From DTLA01 sp034436295 (GTDB taxonomy: Bacteria > Chloroflexota > Anaerolineae > DTLA01): a stretch of 59,059 bases of DNA. Shown here in pieces: positions 9,418-17,201 of this stretch (position 1 is the first letter of the stretch; the number at the start of each line of letters is the position of its first letter). Below the pieces are notes generated by a model, which made no database searches, had not been told where the DNA came from, and was given only the letters and a program-made list of their open reading frames with translations. The stretch spans positions 1 through 59,059 of the forward strand of contig DAOTVT010000068.1 of assembly GCA_034436295.1 (NCBI GenBank). The letters are read 5' to 3'. Both the position numbers and the translations under genes were made by a program.

Positions 9418-10401
9418 ATGGCTGAAGCAGAAGTGCTCGTGAAGGTTGAAGGCCTCAAGATGTATTTCCCGATCACGCAGGGCATCGTGATCCAGCGCCA
9501 CATCGGCGACATCAAGGCGGTGGATGGGATAGACTTCTTCATCCGCCGGGGCGAAACCCTGGGGCTGGTGGGCGAAAGCGGCTGCGGCAAGTCCACGACG
9601 GGCCGAGCCGTCCTGCAACTCTATCGCCCCACGGCCGGGCACGTGTGGTTTGAAGGCCAAGACCTGACCAAGATGAAGGGCGAGAAACTCCGCCAGATGC
9701 GCCGCAAGATGCAGATGATCTTCCAGGACCCGTATGCGTCGCTCAACCCGCGCATGACGGTGGGCAACATCATCGGCGAGCCGCTGGAGGTGCACAACAT
9801 CCTTCACGGCAAGGCGCTGAAAGAGCGCGTGCAGGAACTCTTGCAGGTCGTGGGCCTGAACCCCTACTTCATCAACCGCTATCCTCACGAGTTCTCGGGC
9901 GGGCAGCGCCAGCGCATCGGCATCGCGCGCGCCCTCGCCGTCCAGCCGTCCTTTATCGTCTGCGACGAGCCCATTTCGGCGCTGGACGTGTCCATCCAGG
10001 CGCAGATTATCAACCTGCTGGAAGAGTTGCAGGACAAGTTCGGCCTGACCTACCTGTTCATCGCCCACGACTTGAGCGTGGTGCGACACATCAGCAACCG
10101 CGTGGCCGTCATGTACCTGGGCAAACTCATGGAGATGACGACGAGTCTGGAACTGTACAAGAACCCGCTGCATCCGTACACCAAGGCGCTGCTGTCGGCG
10201 GTGCCCATCCCCGACCCAGTGGTGGAGGAAAAGCGCAAGCGCATCATCCTGGAGGGCGACGTGCCCAGCCCCGCCAACCCGCCCAAGGGGTGCAACTTCG
10301 TTACCCGCTGCCCCATGCGGATGGACATCTGCAAGGAGCAGGAGCCCGAATTCCGCGACGTGGGCGGCGAGCACTTCGTGGCGTGTTGGCGCGTTTCGTA
10401 G
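9418..10401 (+). CDS. ABC transporter ATP-binding protein, DppF/OppF type
   Basis: The 327-residue second ATPase of the importer has Walker A GESGCGKS near residue 60, signature SGGQRQR near 160, Walker B FIVCDEP and the DppF-specific MIFQDPYASLNPRMTVG. The C-terminal extension includes GCNFVTRCPMRMDIC. It would form a heterodimer with the DppD-type ATPase, from which it is separated by a single base, so translation is probably coupled. A good intrinsic terminator follows, closing the operon. Confidence 0.95.
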   Translation: MAEAEVLVKVEGLKMYFPITQGIVIQRHIGDIKAVDGIDFFIRRGETLGLVGESGCGKSTTGRAVLQLYRPTAGHVWFEGQDLTKMKGEKLRQMRRKMQMIFQDPYASLNPRMTVGNIIGEPLEVHNILHGKALKERVQELLQVVGLNPYFINRYPHEFSGGQRQRIGIARALAVQPSFIVCDEPISALDVSIQAQIINLLEELQDKFGLTYLFIAHDLSVVRHISNRVAVMYLGKLMEMTTSLELYKNPLHPYTKALLSAVPIPDPVVEEKRKRIILEGDVPSPANPPKGCNFVTRCPMRMDICKEQEPEFRDVGGEHFVACWRVS

Positions 10402-10421
10402 TAGCCCCTTCGCGCAGACCC

Positions 10422-10453
10422 AAAAGCCTCTCCGCGATGGAGGGGCTTTTGTT
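10422..10453 (+). terminator. rho-independent terminator of the ABC operon
   Basis: AAAAGCCTCTCC pairs with GGAGGGGCTTTT (one G-U) around a five-base loop, and the 3' side runs into TTTTGTTT. It sits 20 bases after the last ATPase stop codon. Confidence 0.85.
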
Positions 10454-10486
10454 TGCGCCCGGTGGCGGCTCTGGCTGGAGGTGAAG

Positions 10487-11071
10487 ATGATCCCATTCGC
10501 ATGTGTGGACGAAGCCGAATACGCGCAACTGGCGCGGGCCTTTGGCCCGTGCGTTCGCATGGCCTACGAGATTCCCATGTCGGCCGCGAGCTTGGACGAG
10601 TGGACGCAACGGCTTGCGCGGGGACGACGGGGCGAGGTGGGCATGGTCATCGTGAACCCGGCGGGCAAGGTGCTCACGCATACGAAGTCCTTCTACCCGG
10701 CGGGCATCTTTCGCATCCCGACCGGCGGCATCGGCCACGATGAGCGCGTGCTGGACGCGCTGCGCCGCGAGGTGTGGGAGGAGACGGGACTGGAAGCCGA
10801 GGTGCAGCGCCTGCTGGCCGTTTTGGAGTACCGCTTCACGGGCGACGCGCGCGAGGTTCGCTTCGCGACCTATCTGTTCCTGCTGCGGGCCGATGGGCGA
10901 GAGCCGCGCCTTCAAGACGCGAATGAGCGCATCGCCGCATTCCGACAGGACGACATCGCGGGCCTGCGGCGCATCGCCGAGCAGTTGGAGGGCTTGTCCG
11001 GAGACTGGAACGACTGGGGCCGCTTCCGGGCGGTGGCCCATCGCGTGGCCGCCGAGGTCCTGGGCACATAA
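10487..11071 (+). CDS. Nudix hydrolase
   Basis: The 194-residue protein contains an intact Nudix box, G-x5-E-x7-REVWEETGL, at about residues 83-105, which binds the metal used to hydrolyse nucleoside diphosphates linked to another group. About 80 N-terminal residues precede the box, more than in minimal Nudix enzymes. They contain an MVIVNPAGKVL strand that begins the Nudix fold. Substrate cannot be predicted. ATG 10487 is chosen because GGAGG ends five bases upstream; GTG 10481 overlaps that ribosome site. The gene has no obvious partner. Confidence 0.9.
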   Translation: MIPFACVDEAEYAQLARAFGPCVRMAYEIPMSAASLDEWTQRLARGRRGEVGMVIVNPAGKVLTHTKSFYPAGIFRIPTGGIGHDERVLDALRREVWEETGLEAEVQRLLAVLEYRFTGDAREVRFATYLFLLRADGREPRLQDANERIAAFRQDDIAGLRRIAEQLEGLSGDWNDWGRFRAVAHRVAAEVLGT

Positions 11072-11224
11072 CAGGGGCGATGGGTGCGGAGCCGTACCCG
11101 TCGGGTCGGCGCTCGCACGTCTCGCCCCTTGCCAAACCGGCCGCGAAGGGCCGGAGGAGGCAGCGGCAATCGGGCCGCTGCGGGTTCATGTTATCCGCTT
11201 TCGGCGCGAGGTCAAATCGCGCCC

Positions 11225-11253
11225 TTGACGCCGTGAAACAAATGTGCTATTCT
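11225..11253 (+). promoter_or_regulatory. extended -10 promoter for the nuclease-like/helicase operon
   Basis: TTGACG (11225-11230), 17 bases, TATTCT (11248-11253) with TGC directly before it. The first gene starts about 60 bases downstream. Confidence 0.75.
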
Positions 11254-11313
11254 CTCATCCGACGCCGCGCAGCCTGATCATCCGGCGGCGAGCCTTGCAC
11301 AGGAGGTGCGGGT

Positions 11314-12039
11314 TTGTTCCCCAACATGTCAAACGCCTGGCGCGAGGTTCTGGAGCGCATCTTTGCGGACTTCCAGGCGCAGGACAACGCCACGCCAGAG
11401 TGGCTGGTGAACCCGAAGACGGGACGCCGACTGAAACTGGACCGCTACTACCCGGACGCGGGCATCGCATTCCGATTCGTGGGCAGCACGGGCAAGCGCA
11501 AGGCGCCCGTGTCCGAGCAGGAACTGGCCGAAGAGGCGCACCGCGAAGCCATCCGCGAGGCGCTGTGCCAGGAGGCGGGCGTCCACCTGATTACGATTGA
11601 CCTCTACGAGAGCGAACCCAGGAAGGTGCTGGAGGAGATACGCACCGCCCTCAGCCGCACGGCGCGGCAATTGGCCCAGGGCGACCGTCCCCAGCGGGTC
11701 AAGGCCGACCTGAGCCTGCGCCTGGCGCGGGCGCGGCAGGCGTGCGACCGGCTGGCCCCCCGCGTGCGTTCGCACGAGGATATGGCGACGTTCGCCCAAC
11801 TGTGGGAGGACCGCCAGTACGTGCAGGCGGCCAAGCCCGCGGCAAGCGAGCCGCCGACCCGCGTAGAGAACCCGTTTGCGGTGGGGATGCGCGTGGAGCA
11901 TGAACGGTTTGGGGCGGGGCGCGTGGTGGCCCTGCGCGAGGAGCCTTCGGGCGGCGTCGTCAAGGTTGAGTTTGACGATGGCAACGAAAGGACGTTCCTG
12001 CTCCACCTGGTTGTGGACAAGATGAAGCCCCGAAAGTGA
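11314..12039 (+). CDS. nuclease-fold/Tudor-like two-domain protein
   Basis: The 241-residue protein seems to have two parts. The N-terminal 110 residues (LKLDRYYPDAGIAFRF, then EAIREALCQEAGVHLITI) resemble the Vsr/restriction endonuclease-like fold, in which a substrate strand is followed by a helix and a closing strand. The usual Glu of the core strand is replaced by Arg, so it may be catalytically altered. The last 50 residues (MRVEHERFGAGRVVAL, VKVEFDDGNERTFLL) look like the UvrD/PcrA C-terminal Tudor domain that binds RNA polymerase or nucleic acid. TTG 11314 fits AGGAGG seven bases upstream; ATG 11326 is an alternative. The gene runs into the helicase gene, suggesting joint function in DNA repair. 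Function is inferred. Confidence 0.6.
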   Translation: MFPNMSNAWREVLERIFADFQAQDNATPEWLVNPKTGRRLKLDRYYPDAGIAFRFVGSTGKRKAPVSEQELAEEAHREAIREALCQEAGVHLITIDLYESEPRKVLEEIRTALSRTARQLAQGDRPQRVKADLSLRLARARQACDRLAPRVRSHEDMATFAQLWEDRQYVQAAKPAASEPPTRVENPFAVGMRVEHERFGAGRVVALREEPSGGVVKVEFDDGNERTFLLHLVVDKMKPRK

Positions 12040-12047
12040 GGGGGCGC

Positions 12048-14600
12048 ATGAGCGTGTCGGCGCTGCTGGAGGAACTGGAACGCGCGCCGCATTTCGCGCG
12101 GAACGTTACGGCGTGGAGGCGGCAGGAGCCGCAGGCGGCGCGCCTGGCTCCGCTTCCGGCGGACTGCCATCCAGACTTGGCCGCCGCGCTGGAGGCGAAG
12201 GGGATTCGCAGCCTGTACGCGCACCAGGCGCTCGCCTGGCAGGCGGCGCGGCAGGGCCGCCACCTGGCCGTGGTTACGCCGACGGCGTCGGGCAAGACCC
12301 TGTGCTACAACCTGCCAGTGCTGGATGCGCTGCTTCGGGATGCCCGCGCGCGGGCCTTGTATCTCTTCCCCACCAAGGCGCTGTCGCAAGACCAACTGGC
12401 CGAACTGGAAGACCTGGCCTCTCGCATGTCGGCTTCGCGCATCGCGCCGGCCGTGTACGACGGCGATACCCCCACGGGCGCGCGGGCGGCCATCCGCCGG
12501 ACGGCGCGCATCGTCATCACCAACCCCGACATGCTCCATCGGGGTATCCTGCCTCACCACACCAACTGGATGGGCTTCTTCCAGAACCTGCGCTTCGTCG
12601 TCCTGGATGAGGTTCACACCTACCGCGGGGTGTTTGGCAGCCACGTGGCCAACGTCCTGCGGCGGCTGAAGCGGGTGTGCGCGTTCTACGGCGCGTCGCC
12701 TCAATTTATCTGTTCCTCGGCGACCATCGGCAACCCGTTGGAACTCTCGCGCCGTCTGGTGGAGGAGGACATCGTCCTGATTGACGAGGACGGCTCGCCC
12801 AAGGGCGAAAAGCACCTGGTGTTCTACAACCCGCCGTTGCTGGACGCCGAGACGGGCCTGCGCCGCGCCGCGCTCCTGGAGGCGGTGGCCCTGGCGGCGC
12901 GCGCCGTGGAGATGGACGTGCAGACCATCGTGTTCGCCCGCTCCCGCCAGTCCGCCGAAGTGCTGCTGACGTACCTTCGCGACGCCGTCCGCAAGCGGAA
13001 GCGCAACCCCGACGCCGTGCACGGCTATCGCGGCGGCTACCTTCCGCGGGAGCGGCGCGAGATTGAGAAGGCCCTGCGCGAAGGGGCGGCGCGCGCGGTC
13101 GTGTCCACCAACGCGCTGGAACTGGGCATAGACATCGGCCACCTGGAAGCCTGCGTCATGGCGGGCTACCCCGGCACCATCGCCAGCACCTGGCAGCAGG
13201 CGGGTCGCGCCGGGCGACGCAAGGGCGCATCGGTGGCCGTCCTGGTGGCCAGCGCCGACCCGCTGGATCAGTACATCGTGCGGCATCCGGACTATTTCTT
13301 CGGCCGCTCGCCCGAACACGCGCTCATCCACCCCGACAACCCGCGCATTCTGGAAAGCCACGTCCGCTGCGCCGCGTTTGAACTCCCGTTCCGCGAGGGC
13401 GAGACCCTGGGGGCGGCAGAGGCCACGCCCGACATCCTGGCGCGCCTGGAGCAAGAGGGGGTGCTGCGCCATGCCGCCGGCACGTGGTACTGGATGAGCG
13501 AAGCATACCCCGCGGATGCGCTGTCGCTGCGGGTGGCCGATGCCGACGCCTTCACGGTGGAATCGGTGGACGAGGAGGGCAAGCCCTACGCCATCGGCGT
13601 CGTGGACCGGGCGTCGGCGCCGAGGTTCCTGTATCCAGGCGCTGTGTACATGCACGAGGGGCGGCAGTACCTGGTGGAAAGCGTCCAGTGGGAAGAGGGC
13701 CGGGCCAGGGTGCGGCCCGAGCCGGTGGACTACTACACCGACGCGATGGGCACGAGCGACGTTTCGGTGCTGCGCGTGGCCCAGGACGACCCCGTCGCCG
13801 GCAGAGGCTTCGGCGACGTGCGGGTGGTCCGCCGGGTTACGGGCTATCGCAAGGTCAAGATGTACACCCACGAGACGCTGGGCTGGGGCGAGGTCAGCCT
13901 GCCCGAGCAGAGCATGGACACCACGGCCTACTGGCTCACCGTGCCCGACGCGGTGCTGGACAACCTGCGGGCGGCGGGGGCCTGGGACGTGGAGCCGATC
14001 ACCGACTACGGCCCCAATTGGGAGGCGCAGCGTGAACTGGCGCGCCAGCGGGACGGCTACCGGTGTCGCGTGTGCGGCGCTCCCGAAAGGCCCGGCCGCC
14101 GCCACGGCGTTCACCACCTCATCCCGTTTCGCGAGTTTGGGTATGTGCCAGGGGAAAACGACCGCTACCGGCAGGCGAACGATTTGGGCAATCTCATCAC
14201 CGTGTGCCACATCTGCCACACGCGCATTGAGACATCCAAGGCCGCCGAGGGTGGGCTGCACGGGCTGGCCCACGTCCTGGTGCACCTGGCCCCGCTGTTC
14301 CTGATGGCCGCGCCCCAGGATTTGGGCGTGAGCGCGTCGGTGCAGGCGCCGGACACGCGCCGTCCCACCATCTACCTGTACGACGACGTGCCGGGCGGGG
14401 TGGGGTTCGCGGAGCGCCTGTACGAACTCCACCGAGACTTGCTCCGCGCGGCGGAGGAACTCGTTGCCGCCTGCCCGTGCAGCGACGGCTGCCCGTCATG
14501 CGTGGGGCCGGTGGATGACCCCGACGCCCAGACCAAGGCGCACACGCTCTTGCTGGTGCGAGAGATGCTGCGGTTGGGCGCGCATGTCAATTCTGGCTGA
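12048..14600 (+). CDS. MrfA/YprA-like DEAD/DEAH-box helicase with DUF1998 and an HNH insertion
   Basis: The 850-residue superfamily 2 helicase has motif I TPTASGKTL near residue 80, motif II LDEVH near 187, SSATIGN near 225 and motif VI QQAGRAGRR near 385. The C-terminal DUF1998 region ends with the cysteine cluster CPCSDGCPSC near 808-817, as in MrfA, a Bacillus DNA-repair helicase with 3'-5' polarity. Unusually, residues about 664-730 carry an HNH-like zinc module: CRVCG, HHLIPF, N-x2-N and CHICH. ATG 12048 is preceded by GAGGGGG; GTG 12036 overlaps the upstream stop. The MrfB exonuclease partner is not in the window; the upstream nuclease-like protein may take its place. Confidence 0.9.
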   Translation: MSVSALLEELERAPHFARNVTAWRRQEPQAARLAPLPADCHPDLAAALEAKGIRSLYAHQALAWQAARQGRHLAVVTPTASGKTLCYNLPVLDALLRDARARALYLFPTKALSQDQLAELEDLASRMSASRIAPAVYDGDTPTGARAAIRRTARIVITNPDMLHRGILPHHTNWMGFFQNLRFVVLDEVHTYRGVFGSHVANVLRRLKRVCAFYGASPQFICSSATIGNPLELSRRLVEEDIVLIDEDGSPKGEKHLVFYNPPLLDAETGLRRAALLEAVALAARAVEMDVQTIVFARSRQSAEVLLTYLRDAVRKRKRNPDAVHGYRGGYLPRERREIEKALREGAARAVVSTNALELGIDIGHLEACVMAGYPGTIASTWQQAGRAGRRKGASVAVLVASADPLDQYIVRHPDYFFGRSPEHALIHPDNPRILESHVRCAAFELPFREGETLGAAEATPDILARLEQEGVLRHAAGTWYWMSEAYPADALSLRVADADAFTVESVDEEGKPYAIGVVDRASAPRFLYPGAVYMHEGRQYLVESVQWEEGRARVRPEPVDYYTDAMGTSDVSVLRVAQDDPVAGRGFGDVRVVRRVTGYRKVKMYTHETLGWGEVSLPEQSMDTTAYWLTVPDAVLDNLRAAGAWDVEPITDYGPNWEAQRELARQRDGYRCRVCGAPERPGRRHGVHHLIPFREFGYVPGENDRYRQANDLGNLITVCHICHTRIETSKAAEGGLHGLAHVLVHLAPLFLMAAPQDLGVSASVQAPDTRRPTIYLYDDVPGGVGFAERLYELHRDLLRAAEELVAACPCSDGCPSCVGPVDDPDAQTKAHTLLLVREMLRLGAHVNSG

Positions 14601-14640
14601 GAACGATGGGGCACCGTTGGGTTTGCGGAGCGGGGTCAGA

Positions 14641-14723
14641 CCTCACCAATCCCCACCCCGGCCTCCGCTTTCCTCTCCGCGCGCGGAGAGAAAAGGGGAG
14701 GGTGTGGGAGGGGTTAGGTGAGG
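14641..14723 (+). repeat. 83-bp palindromic repeat element, copy 1
   Basis: The element begins CCTCACCAATCCCC, has an internal inverted repeat around CTCTCCGCGCGCGGAGAG, and ends GGGTTAGGTGAGG. Its reverse complement recurs at 23447-23528 with few changes. It resembles a non-autonomous miniature element or REP sequence, with no coding capacity. Confidence 0.75.
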
Positions 14724-14777
14724 TGTGGAGCGGCCTGGGAAATCCGCCGTGCTGTCTATCTGCAGCGTATCCGAGTC

Positions 14778-14800
14778 GGTGTGGGAGGGGTTAGGTGAGG
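14778..14800 (+). repeat. partial third copy of the 83-bp element
   Basis: The 23 bases GGTGTGGGAG...GGTGAGG repeat the right end of the element at 14641-14723, 77 bases further on. This suggests a local duplication or a deleted copy. The rest of the gap from 14601 to 14886 holds nothing else recognisable. Confidence 0.55.
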
Positions 14801-14886
14801 AGTAGGGCGGCCCAGGGCTGCGATCGGACTCTGCGTATCGCAGCAGATTAGCCGGCAAGCCGAAATCCGCTGCGGCTAGGAGCGAG

Positions 14887-14915
14887 TTGAACAAACCGCC
14901 CACCTGCGGTACAAT
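14887..14915 (+). promoter_or_regulatory. sigma-70 promoter for the phospholipase C-like gene
   Basis: TTGAAC (14887-14892), 17 bases, TACAAT (14910-14915). A transcript would begin near 14922, after the longest possible start codon at 14887. This supports translation from TTG 14941. Confidence 0.8.
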
Positions 14916-14940
14916 AGCGCACGGGCCGAAAGGAGCGGAA

Positions 14941-15738
14941 TTGCCGACACCGGTTACGCATCTCGTCATCGCGAAGCACATTCTGGACGCGCACCCCGAA
15001 CTGGTGCCCCAGGGCGACGATCCTGCCCTCGGAGCGTTTCTGCTCGGCAGCACGCTGGCGGACGTGCGCGTGCTGACGGGCGAGCCGCGCGCTGCCACGC
15101 ACTTCCTGCGCCTGCCGCCGCAGCGCGGCGATTCGGGCATCCGCGCCATGCTCGGCGCTCACCCGCACCTCGCCGACCTGGACGGCGCGGGAACTCGCGC
15201 GCGGCTGATGGTGGCGGGCTACCTGGCCCACCTCCTGGCCGACGAGATTTGGCTCCGGCGCATCTACTGGCCGTACTTCAGGCACGCGATCGCCCGCCAC
15301 GATTGGGAGAGGCTCCTGTGGCACGACCTGCTGCGTTCGCTGGTGGACCAGGAGGACCGGGCCGCCGTGCCCAGCGATTTTCGCCGCGTCCTGGAATCGG
15401 CCCCTGGCGTGAATCCGTTCCCGTTCATCTCGGAGCAGGCGCTGGACGGCTGGCGGCAGTTGCTCCTCCGCGAGTTGGAGTCTCCCGACTCATCGCCCAC
15501 GTTCGCGCATTTCGCGTCGCGCTACCAGTTGTCGGCCGAGGAGTTCGTCGCGCTGCTCCGCTCGTCGGAGCACATGGATCGCATACGGCGCGCGGTCCCG
15601 CAGGGCGCCATGGGGCGTTACCACGCCGAGGCCGCCGGCGTGGGCGCGGGCCTGGTCGCGGCCTATCTGGCGGGCCGCGTGCGCGAGTTCCCGCTCCCCC
15701 TTTTGGATCCAGACAACCCGGAGCCGTACGATGGGTAG
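14941..15738 (+). CDS. zinc-dependent phospholipase C-like protein
   Basis: The 265-residue protein matches the zinc-dependent phospholipase C / S1-P1 nuclease-like family in its N-terminal third: PTPVTHLVIAKHIL, FLLGSTLADVR and a later GYLAHLLADEIW helix supply His and Asp residues that bind zinc in the family. It is predicted to be all-helical. No signal peptide is present, so it may be cytoplasmic, and its substrate is unknown. TTG 14941 is chosen because AAGGAG lies seven bases upstream and the promoter just before it excludes the longer frame starting at 14887. Confidence 0.75.
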   Translation: MPTPVTHLVIAKHILDAHPELVPQGDDPALGAFLLGSTLADVRVLTGEPRAATHFLRLPPQRGDSGIRAMLGAHPHLADLDGAGTRARLMVAGYLAHLLADEIWLRRIYWPYFRHAIARHDWERLLWHDLLRSLVDQEDRAAVPSDFRRVLESAPGVNPFPFISEQALDGWRQLLLRELESPDSSPTFAHFASRYQLSAEEFVALLRSSEHMDRIRRAVPQGAMGRYHAEAAGVGAGLVAAYLAGRVREFPLPLLDPDNPEPYDG

Positions 15739-15846
15739 TGTGTCTTTTTCGGTGGAAATTGCGCGACCCAGGCTGCAGACGTCGGGTGCAGGTATGAAAA
15801 CCAGCCCCTGCGCTCGCAGTGGGTTGGCGGCACAATGCCAAAACAC

Positions 15847-15950
15847 GTAGGGCGGCTTTCCATAGCCGCCGGAAACAGGGGCAGGCATGGAAACCTGCCC
15901 TACAAACTCATCGGTCTGACCAACTTTCCACCGAAATGCATACACTACCG
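15847..15950 (-). repeat. dispersed palindromic repeat, inverted copy of the 19.1-kb array unit
   Basis: Bases 15847-15903 form two adjacent inverted repeats (GTAGGGCGGCTTTCC with its partner, and GGGCAGG with its partner). They are the reverse complement of the 58-bp unit found three times at 19099-19332. The flanking TCGGTCTGACCAACTTTCCA also matches, inverted, at 19050-19073, so the whole block of about 105 bp is a mobile-like unit. It fills most of the gap between 15739 and 16001. Confidence 0.7.
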
Positions 15951-16001
15951 TACGATTCGTAGGGCGGCTTGCCCACCTATCGTCAACGCGGAGGGCGCGT
16001 G

Positions 16002-16979
16002 ATGAGGATTCTGGTTACCGGAGGCGCGGGCTATATCGGCAGCGTCGTGGCCGCGGAGTTGCTCGGCGCTGGCGAAGAGGTCATCGTCGTGGACAACCTG
16101 GCCCTGGGGCACCGCTCGGCTGTGCCACGGCAGGCGGCCTTTGAGCAGGGCGACCTGCGCGACAGGGCCTTCTTGGATCGCGTCTTCGCAACCCACAAGC
16201 CCGATGCCGTGATGCACTTCGCCGCCAACAGTCTGGTGGGCGAGTCGGTGGCCGACCCGATGCGCTATTTCCGCAATAACGTGGGCGGGGGGCTGACGCT
16301 GCTGGACGCGATGATCGCGCATGGCGTGCGGAAGATCATCTTGTCGTCCACGGCCAACCTGTTCGCGGCGCCGCGACGAATCCCCATCGGCGAGGATGAG
16401 CCGATCGTCCCGGGCAGCCCCTACGGCGAGACGAAGCACATCCTGGAGCGGATGCTGGCGTGGCTGGACGCGACCTGCGGGTTGCGCTACGCCGCGCTGC
16501 GCTATTTCAATGCCGCGGGCGCTACGGATGAGCGGGGCGAGGATCACCGCCCGGAAACCCATCTGATTCCCAGCGTCCTCCAGGTGGCGCTGGGCAAGCG
16601 CGCCCATGTGCAAATCTACGGGGCCGACTATCCCACCCGCGACGGCACCTGCGTGCGCGACTATATCCACGTCGTGGATTTGGCCCAAGCGCATATCCTG
16701 GCGTTGCGCGCGCTGGATGAGGGCAGTTGCGTGTACAATCTGGGCAACGGGCGCGGGTTCACCGTGCTGGAGGTGATTGAGACGGCGCGGCGCGTTACCG
16801 GCCACCCGATTCCGGCGGTGGTGGCTCCGCGCAGGCCGGGCGATCCCCCGGAGTTGGTCGCCAGTTCCGAGAAGATCGCCCGCGAACTCGGTTGGAAGCC
16901 GCGCTTCCCGGATTTGGAATCCATTGTCCGCAGCGCGTGGGAATGGCATCGGCGGCATCCGGACGGGTACCCGGAGTAA
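16002..16979 (+). CDS. galE: UDP-glucose 4-epimerase
   Basis: The 325-residue extended short-chain dehydrogenase has the Rossmann motif TGGAGYIGS at residues 7-15, the SST catalytic serine region near 120, and Y-x3-K in SPYGETKH near 141-145. The downstream strand DGTCVRDYIHVVDLA is typical of GalE. It interconverts UDP-glucose and UDP-galactose for cell-surface glycan synthesis in the cytoplasm. ATG 16002 follows CGGAGGGCGCGTG; a longer frame to 15969 lacks a ribosome site. The glycosyltransferase that follows suits a glycan role. Its last codons are duplicated downstream in a tandem repeat. Confidence 0.92.
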   Translation: MRILVTGGAGYIGSVVAAELLGAGEEVIVVDNLALGHRSAVPRQAAFEQGDLRDRAFLDRVFATHKPDAVMHFAANSLVGESVADPMRYFRNNVGGGLTLLDAMIAHGVRKIILSSTANLFAAPRRIPIGEDEPIVPGSPYGETKHILERMLAWLDATCGLRYAALRYFNAAGATDERGEDHRPETHLIPSVLQVALGKRAHVQIYGADYPTRDGTCVRDYIHVVDLAQAHILALRALDEGSCVYNLGNGRGFTVLEVIETARRVTGHPIPAVVAPRRPGDPPELVASSEKIARELGWKPRFPDLESIVRSAWEWHRRHPDGYPE

Positions 16980-17201
16980 ACCGCGAATCACGCGAATCCA
17001 CACGAATAAATAGATGACAGACATTCGCGTGATCGGTGGATTGCTACCCGAAGTGCATGAGAGGCAACCATGGTGGGAATGGCATCGGCGGCATCCGGAT
17101 GGGTACCCGGAGTAAACCGCGAACCACGCGAATCCACACGAATAGATGACAGACATTCGCGTGATCGCTGGATTCCGACCCGAAGTGCATGAGAGGCAAC
17201 C
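16939..17201 (+). repeat. tandem duplication of the galE tail and intergenic region
   Basis: The block from 16941 (GAATGGCATCGG) through 17069 (GAGGCAACC) is repeated from 17077 to 17201, with a four-base deletion and few substitutions. Each copy includes the last 13 codons and stop of galE, a GAAT-rich inverted repeat (16979-17041 and 17115-17173), and the ribosome site used by the next gene. The second copy supplies the working GTG start at 17202; the first copy has ATGGTGGG in that place. Confidence 0.85.

Noticed and set aside
17070..17191. A 40-codon ORF starting at the first copy of the duplicated ribosome site
   Set aside because: It is made of galE tail and repeat sequence in another frame and has no credible composition.
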